Below are positions 40,811 through 50,087 of a stretch of 64,000 nt of DNA, piece after piece. The stretch lies in the NCBI GenBank assembly GCA_016235345.1, contig JACRLG010000002.1, positions 220,965 to 284,964 on the forward strand. Reading direction: 5' to 3'. This DNA is from Deltaproteobacteria bacterium (lineage in GTDB: Bacteria > Desulfobacterota > Desulfobacteria > Desulfobacterales > Desulfatibacillaceae). The notes under the pieces were generated by a model. It was given only the letters and a program-made list of their open reading frames with translations, made no database searches and was not told the origin of the DNA. Position numbers and translations under genes: made by a program. The first letter of the stretch is position 1; every line of letters begins with the position of its first letter.

Positions 40811-41983
40811 CTATCCCTGGAGTACTTGTTTTATGCCGCGTATGGCCTGATTGGTCCTCATGCGGTTTTCGATGAGGGCGAAGCGCACGTAATCGTCGCC
40901 GTAGGCCCCGAAGCCAAGGCCCGGCGACACCGCCACCTTGGCCTCCTTTATCAGGAACTTGGAAAACTCCACCGAGCCCATTTTACGGAATTTTTCGGGA
41001 ATTTTCGCCCACACGAACATGGTTCCCTTGGGCGGGGTGATGGGCCAGCCAGCTCGGTTAAGGCCGTCGCAAAGGTCGTTCCGGCGGGTTTCGTAGGTTT
41101 TGCAGATTTCCGCAACACAGGCCTGGTCTTCGCGCAGGGCGATGATGGAGGCTATCTGAATGGGCTGGAAAACGCCGTAATCAAGATAGCTTTTTATGCG
41201 CCGCAAGGCAAAGATGATGTCCTTGTTCCCCACGCAGAAGCCCACGCGCCAGCCGGCCATGTTGTATGATTTGGACATGGAGAAAAACTCCACGCCAACG
41301 TCCTTGGCCCCCGGAACCTCCAGGAAGCTGGGGGCGCGGTAGCCGTCGAAGGTGATGTCCGCATAGGCAAGGTCGTGGATCACCATTATGTCGTGCTCTT
41401 TGGCGTAATCCACGATTTTCACGAAAAAGTCCCGGTCCACCACCTCGGTTGTGGGGTTGTGCGGATAGGAGAGGATGAGCACCTTGGGCTTGGGCCAGGT
41501 CTGCTTGGTGGCGGTCATCAGGTTCTCGAAAAAATCCTGGTCCGGCCCCACCGGGATGCCCCGCACGTCGCCGCCCGCGATGATTGCGGAATAGGGGTGG
41601 ATGGGATAGGTGGGCGTGGGGGTGAACACCACGTCGCCGGGCCTCACGGTCACCAGCACCAGGTGGCTTAAGCCCTCCTTGACGCCGATGGTGACGATGG
41701 CCTCCTGGTTGGGGTCGATGTCCACGTCGTAGCGGCGCTTGTACCACGCCGAAATCTGCTTCCTGAGGTTTGGTATGCCCATTGACGCCGAATAGCGGTG
41801 GTTGATGGGCCTCTGCGCCGCCTCGACCAATTTTGCAACTATATGGGGCGGGGTTCCCAGATCGGGATTGCCCATACCGAAATCGACGATGTCCTCGCCC
41901 CTGTGCCGGGCCTCCATTTTGAACTCGGTGACCTGTGCGAAAACGTAGGGGGGCAGCCTGTCCAGTCTTGCGAAATCTTTCAT
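40811..41983 (-). CDS. AlaC-like class I/II aminotransferase
   Basis: This 390-residue PLP enzyme has the Schiff-base Lys238 in [14 protein letters not shown], plus [12 protein letters not shown] and [12 protein letters not shown], which hold the cofactor ring, and a C-terminal Arg in [11 protein letters not shown] for the substrate carboxylate. The overall sequence is of the AlaC/YfdZ type, which makes alanine from pyruvate and glutamate and is often annotated as a partner of homoserine dehydrogenase. LL-diaminopimelate aminotransferase is a close relative and cannot be fully excluded. It is first in the run aminotransferase, hom, thrH, thioesterase. Confidence 0.88.
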   Translation of the reverse strand: MKDFARLDRLPPYVFAQVTEFKMEARHRGEDIVDFGMGNPDLGTPPHIVAKLVEAAQRPINHRYSASMGIPNLRKQISAWYKRRYDVDIDPNQEAIVTIGVKEGLSHLVLVTVRPGDVVFTPTPTYPIHPYSAIIAGGDVRGIPVGPDQDFFENLMTATKQTWPKPKVLILSYPHNPTTEVVDRDFFVKIVDYAKEHDIMVIHDLAYADITFDGYRAPSFLEVPGAKDVGVEFFSMSKSYNMAGWRVGFCVGNKDIIFALRRIKSYLDYGVFQPIQIASIIALREDQACVAEICKTYETRRNDLCDGLNRAGWPITPPKGTMFVWAKIPEKFRKMGSVEFSKFLIKEAKVAVSPGLGFGAYGDDYVRFALIENRMRTNQAIRGIKQVLQG

Positions 41984-42183
41984 GATCTTTCCTCGTTACC
42001 GATATTGTGAGTGGACCGATAAGACTTCATTTTTAGTCCAATCTTTTTTTCCTGTCAAAAGAATTGATGTGTATCCGGCGGTGCGGGAACCGGCCCGCTG
42101 CGCCCGCGCCCGTGTGCCTTGATGCAAAGATTTGTTTTGACTTTTTGAGGCGTGGCATTTAATTTCAAGCGTTTGGGAGTTGC

Positions 42184-42237
42184 GGCAAGCCGAAGGAGGC
42201 CCCTTCAGGCTTGCCGGCCCGGCACTCGGCGGGCCGG
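42184..42237 (+). promoter_or_regulatory. Two adjacent hairpins in the purM leader
   Basis: In the 327-bp gap before purM, GGCAAGCC...GGCTTGCC (42184-42215) with inner AGGAGGCCCCT is followed directly by CCGGCCCG...CGGGCCGG (42214-42237) and eight A. No T-run makes a plus-strand terminator. The structure could be a leader control element; no known purine riboswitch is recognised. Nothing else is seen in 41984-42183. Confidence 0.4.
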
Positions 42238-42310
42238 AAAAAAAATTTCACCAACAGCTTCGGGCTCGTCCCCAACAGGCGGCCCCAAGTCTTTTCGGAG
42301 CGATATCTTC

Positions 42311-43354
42311 ATGGCAAAGCCCCTCACCTACGCGGATTCCGGCGTGGACATAGAAAAGGCCAACGAGTTCGTCCAGGTGGTCAAGAAAATCGCCAAGAAC
42401 ACGCCCCGCAACGGCGTGATGGGCGACATCGGCGGATTCGGCGGGCTTTTTTCCTTAAACGCGTCCCAGTTCGAAAAGCCCATACTGGTAAGCTCCACAG
42501 ACGGGGTCGGCACCAAGCTCATGATCGCCATAATGGCCGGAAAGCACGACACCGTGGGCATCGACCTTGTGGCCATGTCCGTGAACGACATCGCCATGCA
42601 GGGAGCCAAGCCCCTTTTCTTCCTCGATTATCTTGCGATGGGAAAGCTCGACGTGTCGGTCGCGGCCCAGTTGGTGGAGGGCGTGGCCGAGGGCTGCCGC
42701 CAGGCCGCCTGCCCGCTCATAGGCGGGGAGACCGCCGAGATGCCCGATCTCTACCGCGAGGGCGACTACGATCTTGCGGGTTTCGCGGTGGGAATCGCCG
42801 ACAACTCCAAGATCATAGACGGCTCAATGGTTGGGGTGGGCAACCAGATCATAGGGGTGGCCTCGTCCGGCATTCACGCCAATGGTTACTCCCTTGTAAG
42901 GGAGGTCTGTTTCAACCGCGCGAAACTTGGGATCAACGACTTCATCCCGGAACTGAACGCCACCCTTTCATCGGTGCTTCTCGCCCCCACGCGCATCTAC
43001 TCGGAAACCATAAGTAAGCTGATCCGGCAGGTGAAGGTTCACGGGCTTGCCAACATTACCGGCGGCGGGCTTGTGGACAACATTCCGCGCACCATTCCCC
43101 AGTCCTGCAAGGCCGTGATCCGCAAGGGCTCCTGGCCGGTTCCGCCCATTTTCGGCTTTCTGCAGAAAACCGGGGAGATAACCGAGTTCGAGATGCTTCG
43201 CACCTTCAACAACGGCGTGGGTTTCGTGGCGGTCGTGCCCAAAAACGAGGTTTCCGACGCCATCGATCTTTTGCACGCCCTGGGCGAAAAGGCCTGGCTC
43301 ATTGGCGAGGTTAGCGACCGGAAAAACGACGAGCCCAGGATAATCTTTCAATAG
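42311..43354 (+). CDS. purM: Phosphoribosylformylglycinamidine cyclo-ligase PurM
   Basis: This 347-residue enzyme closes the imidazole ring to form AIR in purine synthesis. YADSGVDIEKANEFV at the start, GGFGGLFSLN, VSSTDGVGTKLMIA with the ATP-site Asp, VNDIAMQGAKPLFFLDYLAMG, GGETAEMPDLY and GLVDNIPRTIP are characteristic. ATG 42311 gives the normal length; the open frame reaches 42152 but that part covers leader hairpins and looks non-coding. No other pur gene is adjacent. Confidence 0.96.
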   Translation: MAKPLTYADSGVDIEKANEFVQVVKKIAKNTPRNGVMGDIGGFGGLFSLNASQFEKPILVSSTDGVGTKLMIAIMAGKHDTVGIDLVAMSVNDIAMQGAKPLFFLDYLAMGKLDVSVAAQLVEGVAEGCRQAACPLIGGETAEMPDLYREGDYDLAGFAVGIADNSKIIDGSMVGVGNQIIGVASSGIHANGYSLVREVCFNRAKLGINDFIPELNATLSSVLLAPTRIYSETISKLIRQVKVHGLANITGGGLVDNIPRTIPQSCKAVIRKGSWPVPPIFGFLQKTGEITEFEMLRTFNNGVGFVAVVPKNEVSDAIDLLHALGEKAWLIGEVSDRKNDEPRIIFQ

Positions 43355-43414
43355 ATGTCCCGCGCAAACGGCAGAACGGATGACATCCCCATTCAGGGCG
43401 GCTGAAACATTCCA

Positions 43415-45268
43415 ATGTCCTCCTTCATTTATCCCCTTGCTGCGTTTTCAATCGTCCTTCTGTTCACCCCCCTGGTGAAAATCCTTGCCCGGAAAAGGGA
43501 GTGGATAGCCCGCCCCACCGCCGACCGCTGGCACAAAAAACCCACGGCGCTCATGGGCGGCATCTCCATTTTTTTTGGCCTCGCCCTGCCCCTTGCCTAC
43601 ATCTGCCGAAGCGCCTTTCCCGACCTGCTGCTACCGGGAAGCGCCGCCATAAACCTTAAAGACGGCCCGGAATCCGCCCTTTTCGCAGGAGCGGTGCTTT
43701 TCTGCGGGGCCGCGCTCATGTTCATCTTAGGTTTCGTTGACGACCGCCTGCGTTTAAAACCCCAGACCAAGCTTTTGGGCCAGATAATGACGGCCTCCCT
43801 GGTGGCCTATTACGGGTTCCGGCTCCACTGGCTGAACTCCCTCACCGCCGATACCCTAGTCACCATTTTATGGATCGTGGGCATAACCAACGCCTTGAAC
43901 CTTCTGGACAACATGGACGGGCTGGCGGCGGGCGTGGGGGCGGTGGCCAGCCTCTTCCTCTTCCTGGTGCTTTCCGACGCCCATCCCCAGGTGGCCCAGT
44001 ATGCCCTCATCTTAGGCGGTGCGCTTCTCGCCTTTCTGGTTTTCAACTTCAACCCGGCCTCCATCTTCATGGGCGACTGCGGGTCGCTCGTTATCGGGTT
44101 TTCGCTCGCCTTTCTCTCGGTGTGCTACGCTGGCTACGCCGAGCCCAAAGCGGGGAGCCTCGCCCGGTTCGCCGTGCCGGTCCTCTGCCTCATGGTGCCC
44201 ATTTTCGACACCACCTTAGTCACCCTCATCCGAACGCTTTCGGGCCGCAAGGCCTCGGTGGGAGGCCGCGACCACACCTCGCACCGGCTGGTTCTGATCG
44301 GCCTTTCCGAAAAGCGGGCGGTGCTCTTTCTCTACGCAGTGGCGGCGGTGGCCGGGCTTTCGGCCAATTTCGTGCATACCGAGGATTCCCTCACATCCCC
44401 CGCCGTGATGGTGCCGGTGGCTGCGGCCTTTCTTCTTATGGGGCTGTATCTGGCCCAGCTTAGGGTTTACCCGGAAAAGGAATTTTCCGTTTTAAGGGAC
44501 AAGTCCTTCACGCCCATCCTGATGGAGCTTACCTACAAGCGCCAGATTCTGCTGGTTCTTTTCGACTTCGCCCTGGTGGCCTTTTCCTATTACCTGGCCT
44601 ACCGCCTGCGCTTTTCCCGGCCCGAATTCTCGCATTTCTTCCCGGTCTTCTTAAAAAGCTACCCGGCGGTGATCGCCTGCCGCCTGTTCGCTTATTTTTT
44701 GATGGGGGTCTACCGGGGAATCTGGAGTTTTCTAAGCTTCAACGACATCTACGTGTACGTGAAGGCCACCACCCTGGGGACCCTTTTCTGCGTGGCGGTC
44801 TTCACCTACGCCTACCGTTTCGAGAATTTCTCCAAGGGCATTTTCGTCATCGACTGGTTCCTGGCCACGGGCTTTCTGCTTGGCACCAGGGCATCCTTCC
44901 GGCTTTTTCTGGACGCCATGAAAAAAAGCCGCCTGGAGGGCGAAAGCGTGCTCATCTACGGAGCCGGACGGGGCGGGGAAATCCTTCTGCGGGAAATTTT
45001 GAATAACCGGCGTATCGGCTTGAAGCCTGCTGGCTTCATAGACGACGACCCCTTGAAGGCCGGAAAGCGCCTCCAGGGCTTCACCATTCTGGGGCAGTGG
45101 AGCGATCTCCCGGCCCTTGTGGAGCGCCACGGCATAGCGGGAATCGTGATCAGCTTCCAGGACGACGACCCGGAGAAACTTGCCGCCATACGGGAATTCT
45201 GCCGAAAACGCCGGCTCTTCCTCAAGCGCTTCGCAGTGAGCGTTCTGGACGCGGACACGGCCCCATGA
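43415..45268 (+). CDS. Fusion of WecA/MraY-type phosphoglycosyltransferase with a CapD/PglF-like N-terminal half
   Basis: This 617-residue membrane protein has two parts. Residues 1-340 are a polyprenyl-phosphate glycosyl-1-phosphate transferase: RPTADRWHKKPTALMGG, LGFVDDRLRLKPQTK with the catalytic Asp pair, ALNLLDNMDGLAAG, FMGDCGSLVIGF and the HTSHRL box. From about 370 a second part begins with four helices (FDFALVAFSYYLAYRLRF and others), then a Rossmann segment VLIYGAGRGGEILLREILNN and GFIDDDPLKAGKRLQG. This is the membrane anchor and nucleotide-binding half found in CapD/PglF/FlaA1-type sugar dehydratases, but the catalytic SDR domain is missing. The gene overlaps tsaD by 4 nt (ATGA). 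It likely starts a surface glycan. Confidence 0.88.
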   Translation: MSSFIYPLAAFSIVLLFTPLVKILARKREWIARPTADRWHKKPTALMGGISIFFGLALPLAYICRSAFPDLLLPGSAAINLKDGPESALFAGAVLFCGAALMFILGFVDDRLRLKPQTKLLGQIMTASLVAYYGFRLHWLNSLTADTLVTILWIVGITNALNLLDNMDGLAAGVGAVASLFLFLVLSDAHPQVAQYALILGGALLAFLVFNFNPASIFMGDCGSLVIGFSLAFLSVCYAGYAEPKAGSLARFAVPVLCLMVPIFDTTLVTLIRTLSGRKASVGGRDHTSHRLVLIGLSEKRAVLFLYAVAAVAGLSANFVHTEDSLTSPAVMVPVAAAFLLMGLYLAQLRVYPEKEFSVLRDKSFTPILMELTYKRQILLVLFDFALVAFSYYLAYRLRFSRPEFSHFFPVFLKSYPAVIACRLFAYFLMGVYRGIWSFLSFNDIYVYVKATTLGTLFCVAVFTYAYRFENFSKGIFVIDWFLATGFLLGTRASFRLFLDAMKKSRLEGESVLIYGAGRGGEILLREILNNRRIGLKPAGFIDDDPLKAGKRLQGFTILGQWSDLPALVERHGIAGIVISFQDDDPEKLAAIREFCRKRRLFLKRFAVSVLDADTAP

Positions 45269-46278
45269 TAGTTTTGGGAATCGAGACTTCCTGCGACGAG
45301 ACCGCAGCCGCCCTGGTGGAAGACGGAAAGCGCGTCCTTTCCTCGGTGGTGAGAAGCCAGACCGACATGCACGGCCCCTATGGTGGAGTGGTGCCGGAGC
45401 TTGCGTCCCGGATGCACGTGGAGGCCCTGTCGCCGGTTTTCCGGGAAGCTCTGCGTAAGGCGAATCTGAACCCTAAGGATATAAACGCCGTTGCCGCCAC
45501 CCAGGGCCCCGGCCTTGTGGGGTCGCTGCTCACGGGCTTTTCCTTCGCCAAAGCCCTGGCCTTTTCCCTTGAAATCCCCTTCGTAGGCGTCAACCACCTC
45601 TACGGCCACATCCACTCGGTTTTCCTGGCCCCCCCTCCCCATCCCGCCTACCCATTCATCGCCCTCCTTGTTTCGGGCGGCCACACGGCCCTTTACCGGG
45701 TGGTGTCCCCGGTGAAAATGGAGCTTTTGGGCCAGACCAGGGACGACGCGGCGGGCGAAGCCTTCGACAAGGCCGCGAAAATCCTGGGACTCAGCTACCC
45801 CGGCGGAATCGCCATAGACCGGCTGGCGAAATCCGGCGACCCCAAACGCATACGCTTTCCCCGCGCCTTTCTGGACAGGAACGGCTTCGACTTTTCCTTT
45901 TCCGGGGTCAAGTCCGCTGTCCTTCGCCACGTTGAGACCCACCCCGACGCCCTTTCGACGGACCTCGCCCACGTGGCCGCCTCGTTTCAGGAGGCCGTGT
46001 GCGAGGTTCTGGCCCAAAAGGCCGTGGCCGCCTGCCAGCGATACGGCCTGAATCATCTGGTCGTGGCGGGCGGGGTGGCGGCGAACTCAAGGCTCCGGGA
46101 AAAGGCCGTTGAAACTGCGAAGGAGGCCGGAATCGAAGTTTTCATCCCGCCCCTTGACCTGTGCGGGGACAACGCGGCAATGATTGCGGCGGCGGGTTTT
46201 CACTTTCTTGACGAATCCGGCCCCACGCCCCTTTCATCCGACGTTTTCTCCCGCGTGGAAAAGGCGGTGAAATGCTGA
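45265..46278 (+). CDS. tsaD: tRNA t6A37 threonylcarbamoyltransferase TsaD
   Basis: This 337-residue ASKHA-fold protein transfers threonylcarbamoyl to A37 of ANN-decoding tRNAs. IVLGIETSCDETAAALV starts the protein. GVNHLYGHIHS provides the metal ligands His111 and His115, LLVSGGHTALYRV is the nucleotide phosphate loop, and VVAGGVAANSRLRE and DLCGDNAAMIA complete the signature. ATG 45265 overlaps the preceding fusion gene by 4 nt and the next gene starts inside its end, so the three are one transcription unit. An earlier in-frame ATG at 45097 lies within the fusion gene and is not used. Confidence 0.96.
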   Translation: MIVLGIETSCDETAAALVEDGKRVLSSVVRSQTDMHGPYGGVVPELASRMHVEALSPVFREALRKANLNPKDINAVAATQGPGLVGSLLTGFSFAKALAFSLEIPFVGVNHLYGHIHSVFLAPPPHPAYPFIALLVSGGHTALYRVVSPVKMELLGQTRDDAAGEAFDKAAKILGLSYPGGIAIDRLAKSGDPKRIRFPRAFLDRNGFDFSFSGVKSAVLRHVETHPDALSTDLAHVAASFQEAVCEVLAQKAVAACQRYGLNHLVVAGGVAANSRLREKAVETAKEAGIEVFIPPLDLCGDNAAMIAAAGFHFLDESGPTPLSSDVFSRVEKAVKC

Positions 46279-47549
46279 TACTGGCCCTGGTCTTCGCCCT
46301 TATCCTGGTCCTGATGCGCTGGGTTTCCCTGGGTTCGGCCCTCATGGCCGGAGCCGTGGTGCTGGGCCTCGCCGCCGGTCTTTCGCCTTTCGAGCTTGTA
46401 TCGGCAATGGCCCTGGCCCTTGTGGCCCCGGACACCCTTCTTATTTCAGCCGTGGTTTTTCTCATCATGGTGCTTTCCCATTTCATGGAAAAATCCGGCC
46501 ACATGGCCCGCCTTCTCACGGCCTTCCGTGGAATAAGCCGGAACGCCAAGGCCAACCTGATCCTTTTCCCGGTCCTGATCGGCCTTCTGCCCATGCCGGG
46601 CGGCGCGGTGTTTTCCGCGCCCCTGGTGGAGGCCACGGCCCGCCAGCAGAACCTCACGGAGCCCGACAAGGCCCTGGTGAACTACTGGTTCCGGCACATC
46701 TGGGAGTTTTCCTGGCCGCTCTATCCGGGAATCCTGTTGGCATCCAAGCTCTCTGGAATAAGCCTCGCCCGGCTTGCCCCGGCCATGCTGCCCCTGACTA
46801 TAATCGCGCTTCTGGCGGGCTACAGGGTGCTTCTTCCGGGAGTGTCAGGAAGCGTGGAAGAGGGCGAAAATGCCGGAAAGGGCGGCTGGAAGCCCTTTTT
46901 GTGGGAGTTTTTGCCCATAGCGGTGGTGATCGCAGGCTTCGCGGTTCTGGAAATAGCGGCCAGGGCGCTTTCAGGGGCCTTCCCGGCCCTTGGCCGTTTG
47001 CCCTCGGAGGTGCCCCTGGTCATGGCGCTCGCCGCTTCCATCGCCTGGACCGCCGTGGCCGACAGGGTAGGAAGGGAGCTTTTCAAGGAGGTCTTCACCC
47101 AAAAGGCCCTATGGGTGATGGTTTACATGATCGTGGCCATCATGGTGTTTTCAGCGGTGCTGGAAAAAAGCGGCACTGTGGCCTCCATCAGCGCCGACCT
47201 CGTAAGATACCGGGTGCCGGTTGCCCTGGCCGCCATAATCCTCCCGTTCATCGTGGGCCTCGTTACAGGCATCACCGTGGCTTTTGTGGGCACGGCCTTC
47301 CCGGTGGTGCTGGGGCTCGCCGCCGCTTCCGGCCCCGGCGCGAACCTTCTTCCCCTCGTTGCGCTGGCCTTCTGCGCCGGATACACGGGGGTCTTGATCA
47401 CCCCTGTCCACGCCTGCCTGGCCCTTACCCTGGCCTATTTCCACTCCGGTTTTTCCTCCGTCTGGCGGAAACTTTTCGCCCTTTGCGCCACGGTCTTCAC
47501 TGCTGGCCTTGTTCTCTCCTTGCTTTACTACCTCCTGCTGCGATTGTAA
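46272..47549 (+). CDS. DUF401-family membrane protein
   Basis: This 425-residue polytopic protein with about ten hydrophobic segments matches DUF401: VSLGSALMAGAVVLGLAAG, LMPMPGGAVFSAPLV-like LLPMPGGAVFSAPLVEA, NYWFRHIWEFSWPLYPG, and FIVGLVTGITVAFVGTAFPV. The paired re-entrant-like G-rich segments resemble ion transporters of the IT superfamily, so it may move an anion; this is not known. ATG 46272 overlaps tsaD by 7 nt, giving translational coupling. It is followed by two hairpins and a structured repeat. Confidence 0.85.
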   Translation: MLILALVFALILVLMRWVSLGSALMAGAVVLGLAAGLSPFELVSAMALALVAPDTLLISAVVFLIMVLSHFMEKSGHMARLLTAFRGISRNAKANLILFPVLIGLLPMPGGAVFSAPLVEATARQQNLTEPDKALVNYWFRHIWEFSWPLYPGILLASKLSGISLARLAPAMLPLTIIALLAGYRVLLPGVSGSVEEGENAGKGGWKPFLWEFLPIAVVIAGFAVLEIAARALSGAFPALGRLPSEVPLVMALAASIAWTAVADRVGRELFKEVFTQKALWVMVYMIVAIMVFSAVLEKSGTVASISADLVRYRVPVALAAIILPFIVGLVTGITVAFVGTAFPVVLGLAAASGPGANLLPLVALAFCAGYTGVLITPVHACLALTLAYFHSGFSSVWRKLFALCATVFTAGLVLSLLYYLLLRL

Positions 47550-47594
47550 CAACCGGATAAAATTGCACAACATCTCAACAGAGTGAAAAATGTT

Positions 47595-47627
47595 GGGTGA
47601 CCCCGGGCCTTCGGCCCGGAACCACCC
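47595..47627 (+). terminator. GC-rich hairpin after the DUF401 gene
   Basis: GGGTG and CCCGGGCC pair with GGCCCGG and CACCC across a TTC loop. Downstream T content is modest (CTTTCGTTTTC), so this is a probable but imperfect terminator of the tsaD unit. Confidence 0.55.
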
Positions 47628-47694
47628 AGCCTACCTTTCGTTTTCAGCAGCCGGGAATAAATCTTTTACCCCCGTCCCGTTTCCCTGCACCATG

Positions 47695-47819
47695 TCAGGC
47701 TGATCACAAGCGATGAGCCGCAAGGAAGACGAGCCGGGTGCGGGCGTAAGCGTATCGCGTAAGTGCGTACCGCGCCCGGCGAAGTCTGACACAGCAGATC
47801 GCGATTGTGGACGGCCTGA
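47695..47819 (-). repeat. Structured intergenic element, copy r
   Basis: Reverse copy. TCAGGCTGATCACAAGCG pairs with CGATTGTGGACGGCCTGA with some mismatches. The inner arm GCCGGGTGCGGG pairs with the CCGCGCCCGGC side. It lies between the DUF401 gene and the convergent TRAP genes. Confidence 0.8.
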
Positions 47820-47822
47820 CAC

Positions 47823-47864
47823 AAAAAAAGGGGGACAGTCCTTGCGGACCATCCCCCCCTTTTC
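47823..47864. terminator. Bidirectional terminator between convergent units
   Basis: AAAAAAAGGGGG with GTCC pairs with GGAC and CCCCCCCTTTT around TTGC. A-rich and T-rich flanks allow action on both strands, ending the tsaD unit and the TRAP unit. Confidence 0.8.
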
Positions 47865-47923
47865 ATTCATCCTCCCGCCTCTTGGGGCGGAATCGATCTA
47901 TACGGCCAACATGGCCCCGCTCA

Positions 47924-48826
47924 TCAGAACAGGGTGTCGGCTATTGACATGAAGTAATTGGCCTTCACCTTGGCCATTTCGTTCAAAGCCCGTCCGCCTT
48001 TCAACTCCTTGGAGTCGGCTGCCAGAACTTTGTTCAAAAGGGCGTCGAAGCCTTCGCGGTCGTCGATGTAGGTTTTCAGATACCGGGCCTCGAACACGTC
48101 CACCAGAAGGAATTTCCCGCCGGTAATGGCGCGGGCCTTGTTGAACATTTCAGCGGAAGCAACGGGGCCGCCGCCAAGGCCCAGGAATTCGGGCATGAGG
48201 GCGTAGTAGGCGCCCAAAAAGGCCTTGCCCACGCCGAAGAAATACTTGTCGTCAAGCTCGACGGAGCGGTTCACCAGGGCCACGGCGTCCGGAAGGCCCA
48301 TGAGCGCAAGCGGGTCGTCCATCTGGTGAATGATGAGAAGGCCGGTGGCAAGTCCTGCCCAGGCCAGGGAGGCGGTGTAGCGCTTGTCGAGGCCGGCGGT
48401 GAGTTCGGGAATCTTCTTGCCCTCGTCGATGCCCGCCTTGAAATCGTGATCCATGCAAAGGGCCTTCATGCCGTATTCCTTGCCGATGACATAAAGGTCT
48501 TTGGCGTAGGGCACGTCCTTGTCTTCAACCATGATCCCGTAGGAGGTGTAGACAAAGCAGCAGACCTGGTAAAGGTCGCGGGTGGGGGCCATTTCGGTGA
48601 CGGCGGTGATGAGGGCTATGTTGCCGGGCATGGCTTCCTGGAGCACCCGCGCGTTGGGGCTGTCAAGCAGAACGTCCAGGATGTCCAGAACAGCAGGCCC
48701 GCCAATTGCGCCAATGGTGGCCGAGCGCATCATGGTGGGGCTGCACCCGGACCCGATGAGCACGAAGGCGGCCAGAAGAAGTGCTGCCACTGCGGAAAAC
48801 CTATTGGATTTTTTCTTCATGCGCAT
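47924..48826 (-). CDS. TRAP transporter-associated TPR lipoprotein (TatT-like)
   Basis: This 300-residue predicted lipoprotein has an N-terminal signal (FSAVAALLLAAFVLIGSGC) with the lipidated Cys at about residue 28. The body is helical and resembles the TatT protein of Treponema (YTSYGIMVEDKDVPYAKDLY; AGLATGLLIIHQMDDPLALMG; EFLGLGGGPVASAEMFNKAR). In that system a TPR trimer binds the TRAP substrate protein and may hand hydrophobic ligands to it. The gene is last in the Q, M, T run. No DctP-type substrate-binding gene is next to it, which is unusual for this type. Fatty acids are a proposed ligand class for the family. Confidence 0.85.
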   Translation of the reverse strand: MRMKKKSNRFSAVAALLLAAFVLIGSGCSPTMMRSATIGAIGGPAVLDILDVLLDSPNARVLQEAMPGNIALITAVTEMAPTRDLYQVCCFVYTSYGIMVEDKDVPYAKDLYVIGKEYGMKALCMDHDFKAGIDEGKKIPELTAGLDKRYTASLAWAGLATGLLIIHQMDDPLALMGLPDAVALVNRSVELDDKYFFGVGKAFLGAYYALMPEFLGLGGGPVASAEMFNKARAITGGKFLLVDVFEARYLKTYIDDREGFDALLNKVLAADSKELKGGRALNEMAKVKANYFMSIADTLF

Positions 48827-48902
48827 GAGTCTTTTCTCCCTTTTTGGATGAACGGTTTATGCAACCCAACGTCAAAGGTCCGCTGTTATCGACCATCAAA
48901 TC

Positions 48903-50009
48903 TTACATCGGCAAAACTTCCGCCTTCTGCCCCAAAGCCTCCACCAGCCACAGGCTCAAGTCGGGCACGTAGGTGATGAGAAGGAGCGCTCCCAGAAGCA
49001 CCATGAGGAAGGGGAAGGTGACCTTGTACAGCTTCATTACCGAAACGTCGAAGCGAAGGCTTGCGATGAAGAGGTTCACGCCCACCGGCGGGGTGAGGTA
49101 GCCGAGTTCCAGGTTGGCCAGGAATATGACGCCAAGGTGGACGGGATCGAGGCCAAGGGCGCAGCCAAGGACGATGAGGATGGAACCCACCGTCACCATT
49201 GAATCTATGCCTATCTTCAAAATCTGCCGCACCGGAAGCTCGCGGTAGATGAGGCACTCGGACAAAAGCGCGTAGACCGCAGTGGCCGCCGCCGCCTCGC
49301 CCACCGTGATGATGCCCCCATAAATGCCGCCCACCACGATAAAGGGAAGCGGAAGCTCCCACTTGGCTTCCCAAAGGGCTGAGGCCAGTTCCTTCACGGA
49401 AAAGGGATCGGTCTGTATGTCGCTCCTTATGCCGTAGGCAATACCGTACAATGAAAGGCACAGGATGATGATGAAGGCCGGAATGAGGCAGGCCGTGAAA
49501 AGCTGGGTGATGTCGGTCTGGGCTATCATGCCGTAGATGATGATGGGAAGGCTGGGGGCGATGAGGACGCCGGAGGAGCCCGACGCAGTGACTATGCCCA
49601 GTGCGAAGTCCTTTTTGTAACCGGCGGCAATCATGGCCGGAAGGGTTATGCCGCCCACCGCTATAATTGTTATGCCCGAAGCTCCGGTAAGAGCCGTGAA
49701 GATTGAGGAGGCGATGGCGCAGACCACGGCGAGGCCGCCCGGAAGCCAGCCCAGGGCCGCGTTGGATATGCGGATCATGCGGCTTGAAGCCTTGCTTTCG
49801 GCGAAAATGTAGCCCGCGAAAATGAAAAGCGGGATCGCCGTTATGCCCGGCGCGTTGGCCAGCCGCCCCATTTCTATGATGACTGCGGCCGTTTCCTGCA
49901 GCGCAACGTACTTGAACAGGAGAACCGCCGCGCCGCCTATGATGGTGAAAAGCGGAGACCCCACTATTACGGCAACCACGAAAAGCAATATCAAGCCAAT
50001 GGTAAGCAT
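48903..50009 (-). CDS. dctM: TRAP transporter large permease, internally shortened
   Basis: This protein has 368 residues where about 425-430 are usual. The N-terminal part (VGSPLFTIIGGAAVLLF; AIPLFIFAGYIFAESKASSRM; GASGITIIAVGGITLPAM) and the C-terminal part (HLGVIFLANLELGYLTPPVG) are normal. Between them, VGSILIVLGCALG runs straight into LDPVHLG. In family members a segment of roughly 60 residues, including a membrane pair and the MDIFSAI-P motif, separates these. The frame is intact, so this is an in-frame deletion. Short repeats (CTTGGC) occur around the junction near 49150-49165. It may be inactive or a variant. dctQ lies upstream. Confidence 0.85.
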   Translation of the reverse strand: MLTIGLILLFVVAVIVGSPLFTIIGGAAVLLFKYVALQETAAVIIEMGRLANAPGITAIPLFIFAGYIFAESKASSRMIRISNAALGWLPGGLAVVCAIASSIFTALTGASGITIIAVGGITLPAMIAAGYKKDFALGIVTASGSSGVLIAPSLPIIIYGMIAQTDITQLFTACLIPAFIIILCLSLYGIAYGIRSDIQTDPFSVKELASALWEAKWELPLPFIVVGGIYGGIITVGEAAAATAVYALLSECLIYRELPVRQILKIGIDSMVTVGSILIVLGCALGLDPVHLGVIFLANLELGYLTPPVGVNLFIASLRFDVSVMKLYKVTFPFLMVLLGALLLITYVPDLSLWLVEALGQKAEVLPM

Positions 50010-50087
50010 TTACCGATGTCCTTTCCCCCTCAAATCCGTTCTGCCGGATCGGTTCCGGCAAAAAACCGGTTTCTTCGCCTGTTCCTG

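Noticed and set aside
42152-42310. N-terminal extension of PurM
   Set aside because: The extended part is basic, covers strong hairpins, and normal PurM length starts at 42311.
43870-44463. 197-codon frame within the WecA-like gene
   Set aside because: It is an alternative frame of a clear transferase gene with His/Arg/Pro/Gly-rich noise.
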